Source of the DNA: Glacieibacterium frigidum
GTDB lineage: Bacteria > Pseudomonadota > Alphaproteobacteria > Sphingomonadales > Sphingomonadaceae
Assembly: GCF_007097155.1 (NCBI RefSeq)
Contig: NZ_VJWA01000001.1
Span: 1,769,501 to 1,833,500, forward strand
DNA: 64,000 nucleotides
Direction: 5' to 3'
The notes below the pieces were generated by a model. That model ran no database searches. It saw only the letters and a program-made list of their open reading frames with translations, and was not told where the DNA came from. A program made the translations under genes and the position numbers. Of the stretch, positions 60,969-64,000 are shown one piece after another (the stretch's first letter is position 1; each line of letters starts with the position of its first letter).

Positions 60969-61510
60969 GCAACCCCAACCTGCAGCGCCGCCCAGCGCAG
61001 CGCGTATTTGTTGAATTCGCGCGCCAGGCTGGGCGCGGCGGGGTCGACCGGCACCGCGTCGGGCAGGATGGTGACCGTGCGCGGCAGCCGCGCCTCCAGC
61101 TCGAGCCGCGCGCGCTTCATGTGCGCCGCACTCGTGACAAGGCGCAGCGAGCGATACTGGTGGCGCACCATCCACGCCGTCGTTTCCTCGGCGTTGGAGC
61201 GCGTGTCGATCGCCGCGAACCCCAGGTCGACATCGCGTTCGAAGAGCGCCGGCGGGGCATCGACGGTGGCGGCCAGCTCGGCATCGGTGACGCCGCGACC
61301 GACACCCGACACCAGCATGCGCTTCGCACTGCCCGCTTCCAGCACCGCGAAGCCGCGCGCGACGCGCCCCGGTCCGCCGGTCAGCACGACGACGGCATCG
61401 GTCGCCACCGAAACCGGGGTCGCCGTCGCGAGCGTCACGATGAACCAGACGAAGCCCAGCCCCCAGGCCAGTGCCACGGCCGCGACGAGCCGGACGACCG
61501 CGCCGATCAC
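60965..61510 (-). CDS. YdcF-like DUF218 protein
   Basis: 181 residues with one N-terminal membrane helix (about 3-22) and a DUF218 domain (about 35-170): VVLTGGPGRVARGF, MLVSGVGRGVTDAE, NAEETTAWMVRHQYRSLRLVTSAAHMKRA. DUF218 proteins are thought to work at the envelope, perhaps on undecaprenyl-linked intermediates. The GTG start overlaps the mltG stop by four bases; an upstream start would lie within mltG. Confidence 0.87.
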   Translation of the reverse strand: MIGAVVRLVAAVALAWGLGFVWFIVTLATATPVSVATDAVVVLTGGPGRVARGFAVLEAGSAKRMLVSGVGRGVTDAELAATVDAPPALFERDVDLGFAAIDTRSNAEETTAWMVRHQYRSLRLVTSAAHMKRARLELEARLPRTVTILPDAVPVDPAAPSLAREFNKYALRWAALQVGVA

Positions 61511-62478
61511 ATCTCCCCGCGCGATTTGCGGATCGCGAACCACTTCACGACGTTGGCATTATGCTGGCTCAGCGTGTCGGCGAAGACATGCCCGCCGCTG
61601 CCGTCGGCGACGAAATACAGCGCCTTGGTCGTCTCGGGATCGAGCACCGCGGCGATCGACGCGCGCCCCGGGTTGGCGATCGGCCCCTTGGGCAGGCCGG
61701 TCATCGCATAGGTGTTGTAATCGTTGACCGCGTTCTTCTCGCTCAGCCGGATGCGCCGCCCCAGCGGACGCCCCTTGGTCAGCGGATAGATGATCGTCGG
61801 GTCGGCATCGAGCCTCATGCCCTGGCGCAGCCGGTTCGAATAGACGCCCGCGACCAGCCGCCGCTCGGCCGCCTTGCTGGTTTCCTTCTCGACGATCGAC
61901 GCAAGCGTGATCGCCTCCTGCGGCGTCTTCGCGACGGTCGTCGGCTTGCGCGCCTTCCACAGTTCGGCGAGCGTCCTGGTCATCGCCGCCTGCATGCGCT
62001 TGAGCACCGCGGCGCGCGGCTCGCCCGCTTGGAAGTCGTAGGTGTCGGGCAGCACCGAACCCTCCGCGGGCACGTCGATCGTCCCCGTCAGCCGCTTCTC
62101 GGCGCGCAGCCGATCGGCGACGAGCACCGCGGGCCAGCCTTCGGGAATCGTGATGCGGTAGCTCAGCACGTCGCCGGCCTGCAGCATGCGCAGATAATTG
62201 CCCCAGCCGTCGCCGACCCTGAAACGGTACACGCCCGCCTTCACCGGCCGCCCGTCGCCGAGCACGCGGGCCAGCACGCGGAAATGCCGGTCGGAGGTGA
62301 CCAGCCCGGCATCCTCCAGCTGGTCGGTCACCGCGTTGAGCGATGCACCCGGCTTGACCACAACGTCGACGGTCTTCGCAGCCTTCGGCGCGTCGCCGTA
62401 CCACGGCGCGACGAGCAGCCCGCCGCCGACCAGGATCAGCAGCAGCGCAAACGCCGCCGTGGCGCGGCCCAGCCTCAC
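61507..62478 (-). CDS. mltG: Endolytic murein transglycosylase MltG
   Basis: 323-residue inner-membrane protein that cuts growing glycan strands, setting their length. N-terminal helix (about 8-26), a LysM-like part (about 40-100), and the YceG/MltG domain with catalytic Glu in ASIVEKETS (about 205-213), and YSNRLRQGMRLDADPTIIY and NTYAMTGLPKGPIANPG signatures. The GTG start overlaps the fabF stop by four bases. It is in the acpP-fabF operon in many proteobacteria. Confidence 0.95.
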   Translation of the reverse strand: MRLGRATAAFALLLILVGGGLLVAPWYGDAPKAAKTVDVVVKPGASLNAVTDQLEDAGLVTSDRHFRVLARVLGDGRPVKAGVYRFRVGDGWGNYLRMLQAGDVLSYRITIPEGWPAVLVADRLRAEKRLTGTIDVPAEGSVLPDTYDFQAGEPRAAVLKRMQAAMTRTLAELWKARKPTTVAKTPQEAITLASIVEKETSKAAERRLVAGVYSNRLRQGMRLDADPTIIYPLTKGRPLGRRIRLSEKNAVNDYNTYAMTGLPKGPIANPGRASIAAVLDPETTKALYFVADGSGGHVFADTLSQHNANVVKWFAIRKSRGEM

Positions 62479-63740
62479 GGCAGCGCGCGGAAGACGAGGG
62501 TCGCGTTGGTGCCGCCGAAGCCGAACGAATTGTTCAGCACCGCCTTGATCGACCGCGGCTTGGCGACGTGCGGCACGAGGTCGACGCCCGCGCACCCGTC
62601 GCTGGGGTTGTCGAGGTTCAGCGTCGGCGGCGCCACCTGGTCACGCATCGCGAGCAGGCAGAAGATCGATTCGACCGCCCCCGCACCGCCGAGCAGATGG
62701 CCGATGGCGGACTTGGTCGACGACATGCTGAGCGTCTCTATTGCCGAGCCGAACAGTCGGCGCACCGCCCCCAGCTCGAGCTCGTCGCCCATCGGCGTCG
62801 AGGTGCCGTGCGCGTTGATATAGTCGATGTCCGACGGGGCCAGCCCCGCCTTGCGCAGCGCCATCTCCATCGAGCGGAACGCCCCCGACCCTTCAGGGTG
62901 CGGCGCGGTGACGTGATAGGCGTCGCCGGTCAGGCCGTAGCCGATGATCTCGCCATAGATCTTCGCGCCGCGCGCCTTGGCGTGCTCGTATTCCTCCAGC
63001 ACGACGACGCCCGCGCCCTCGCCCATTACGAAGCCGTCGCGGTCCTTGTCATAGGGGCGCGAGGCACGCTTCGGCTCATCGTTGAAGTTCGTCGACAGCG
63101 CCCGCGCCTGGCTGAAGCCGGCGATGCCGAGCGGGCAGATCGCGCCCTCCGCGCCGCCTGCCAACATGACATCGGCGTCGTCGAGGGCGATCATGCGTGC
63201 CGCGTCGCCGATCGCATGCGCGCCGGTCGAGCAGGCAGTGACCACGGCGTGGTTCGGCCCCATCAGCCCGTACTTGATGCTGACCTGGCCCGAGATCAGG
63301 TTGATCAGCCGGCCGTGGACGAAGTGCGGCGAGACGCGGCGCGGCCCCTTGGTGTGGAGGACGACCGATTCCTCCTCGATGCCCGGCAGGCCGCCGATGC
63401 CCGAACCGATCGTGCAGCCGACGCGGAAGCGCTCGGCCTCGGTCATGTCGGTCAGGCCGGCATCTTCGAGCGCCTGGCCGGCGGCGTCGATGCCATAGGT
63501 GATGAACGGGTCGACCTGGCGCTGCACCTTGTGATCGACGCGCTTGCCGGCGTCGAAGGTTCGGCCGGTGCCGTCGCCGCGGATGACTTCGCACGCGATG
63601 CGGCAGGCATAGCCCTCCGGATCGAAACGGGTGATCGGCCCCGCCCCCGATTCGGACGCCAGGATGCTGGCCCAGACGGTTTCGACGTCCGAACCCAGCG
63701 GCGTCACCATGCCCAGCCCGGTAATTACGACGCGACGCAT
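62475..63740 (-). CDS. fabF: 3-Oxoacyl-ACP synthase II
   Basis: 421-residue elongating condensing enzyme of fatty-acid synthesis. Catalytic Cys about 169 in VTACSTGAHAIGDA, His in NAHGTSTPMGD (about 310) and His in KSAIGHLLGGAGA (about 345); NNSFGFGGTNA closes the pocket. Length is normal. The upstream acpP gene gives its substrate carrier; a hairpin lies between the two. Confidence 0.97.
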   Translation of the reverse strand: MRRVVITGLGMVTPLGSDVETVWASILASESGAGPITRFDPEGYACRIACEVIRGDGTGRTFDAGKRVDHKVQRQVDPFITYGIDAAGQALEDAGLTDMTEAERFRVGCTIGSGIGGLPGIEEESVVLHTKGPRRVSPHFVHGRLINLISGQVSIKYGLMGPNHAVVTACSTGAHAIGDAARMIALDDADVMLAGGAEGAICPLGIAGFSQARALSTNFNDEPKRASRPYDKDRDGFVMGEGAGVVVLEEYEHAKARGAKIYGEIIGYGLTGDAYHVTAPHPEGSGAFRSMEMALRKAGLAPSDIDYINAHGTSTPMGDELELGAVRRLFGSAIETLSMSSTKSAIGHLLGGAGAVESIFCLLAMRDQVAPPTLNLDNPSDGCAGVDLVPHVAKPRSIKAVLNNSFGFGGTNATLVFRALP

Positions 63741-63773
63741 GGGCGTTCGCCTCCTTCAAATGGTCAGATACGC

Positions 63774-63808
63774 AAAACGGCTCCCCACCAGCGCGGAGAG
63801 CCGTTTTT
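63774..63808 (-). terminator. acpP-fabF intergenic hairpin/attenuator
   Basis: A 10-bp perfect stem (AAAACGGCTC / GAGCCGTTTT) with a 14-base loop and four T at the end on the minus strand, between acpP and fabF. It resembles a terminator and probably lets part of the polymerases through, giving more acpP than fabF message. Confidence 0.75.
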
Positions 63809-63845
63809 CAGGTTCGGGCCGCGCCCAAATCGAGAGTGTCGCCGG

Positions 63846-64000
63846 TCAGGCGGCGGCGTTGGTCTCGATGAAGCCGATCGCGTCCTTGACGGTCAGGATC
63901 TTCTCGGCGGCATCGTCGGGGATCTCGACGCCGAACTCTTCCTCGAACGCCATCACCAGCTCGACGGTGTCGAGGCTGTCGGCACCCAGGTCGTCGATGA
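63846..64000 (-). CDS. acpP: Acyl carrier protein, C-terminal 50 residues
   Basis: The end of a gene that enters from the right edge. The visible residues read [16 protein letters not shown], the acyl carrier protein motif in which Ser of DSL holds the phosphopantetheine arm, followed by [16 protein letters not shown] and FIETNAAA. The acidic composition is usual. It is the first gene of the fabF operon. The N-terminal third is outside the window. Confidence 0.97.
   Translation of the reverse strand, partial: IDDLGADSLDTVELVMAFEEEFGVEIPDDAAEKILTVKDAIGFIETNAAA

Overview
The window is 64 kb of GC-rich (about two thirds G+C) bacterial chromosome, almost fully coding. The gene content fits an aerobic, carotenoid-forming alphaproteobacterium, most likely of the Sphingomonadales. 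Supporting signs are a B12-dependent methionine synthase split into two genes, a gph-phoR-pstSCAB-phoU-phoB locus, adjacent hisC and tyrC, a UrcA-family protein, crtZ and crtB, a DksA with a single zinc-finger cysteine, and many GTG starts in 4-base ATGA/GTGA overlaps. The order-level assignment is inference from gene content. No gap between genes exceeds 300 bases. There is no rRNA gene, insertion sequence, prophage or CRISPR array, and only one tRNA gene.

Layout. 1-3.4 kb: dciA-like gene (with the start codon of a downstream gene at the window edge), divergent mutY and small conserved genes. 3.4-9.0 kb: methionine/one-carbon operon (ArsR-methyltransferase fusion, metF, metH part 1, metH part 2) behind a near-perfect AT-rich palindrome. 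9.1-10.6 kb: mlaA, a 54-residue lipoprotein and a Thr/Gly-rich lipoprotein, closed by a bidirectional terminator. 10.6-12.7 kb: groES-groEL with a CIRCE element and promoter. 13-16.6 kb: crtZ overlapping crtB antisense, then metC and sseA. 16.7-25.4 kb: queF, an exported hydrolase, dksA, a MarR plus NlpC/P60 pair, an M17 aminopeptidase with rimO, a degenerate LytM protein and an M28 peptidase. 25.4-27.7 kb: suhB-like gene, efp and an SDR. 27.8-27.9 kb: a large DNA foldback. 27.9-36.0 kb: the phosphate regulon. 36.1-41.0 kb: glmU, an M28 peptidase, glmS and tRNA-Thr. 41.1-49.0 kb: peroxidase, peptidases, an exported methyltransferase-like protein, one protein not recognised and a di-heme protein. 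49.1-52.5 kb: PHA locus (phaR, PhaC-like hydrolase, thiolase) followed by a parDE toxin-antitoxin pair. 52.5-56.9 kb: peroxiredoxin, a methyltransferase, metW-metX with a LysR regulator, and a UrcA-family protein. 56.9-58.9 kb: hisC-tyrC. 58.9-64 kb: envelope-lipid operon (acpP, fabF, mltG, ydcF, plsC, DUF2125) chained by 4-base overlaps.

How it fits together. Methionine synthesis recurs: metX/metW make and gate the activated homoserine, metC cleaves cystathionine, and metF/metH remethylate homocysteine under a probable SAH- or SAM-responsive ArsR-type switch. Phosphate sensing (PhoR/PhoB/PhoU) is linked to its own transporter. UDP-GlcNAc synthesis (glmU, glmS), MltG, the LytM factor and NlpC/P60 serve the cell wall; MlaA, PlsC and FabF serve membrane lipids.

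Novelty. The window reads mainly as core chromosome; I do not see an obviously new multi-gene system. The best second-look items are the palindrome and ArsR-methyltransferase switch, the 106-base foldback, the phaR/PhaC-like shared start with TGC-rich dyads, the unplaced di-heme secreted protein, the exported methyltransferase-like protein, and parDE beside the PHA genes.
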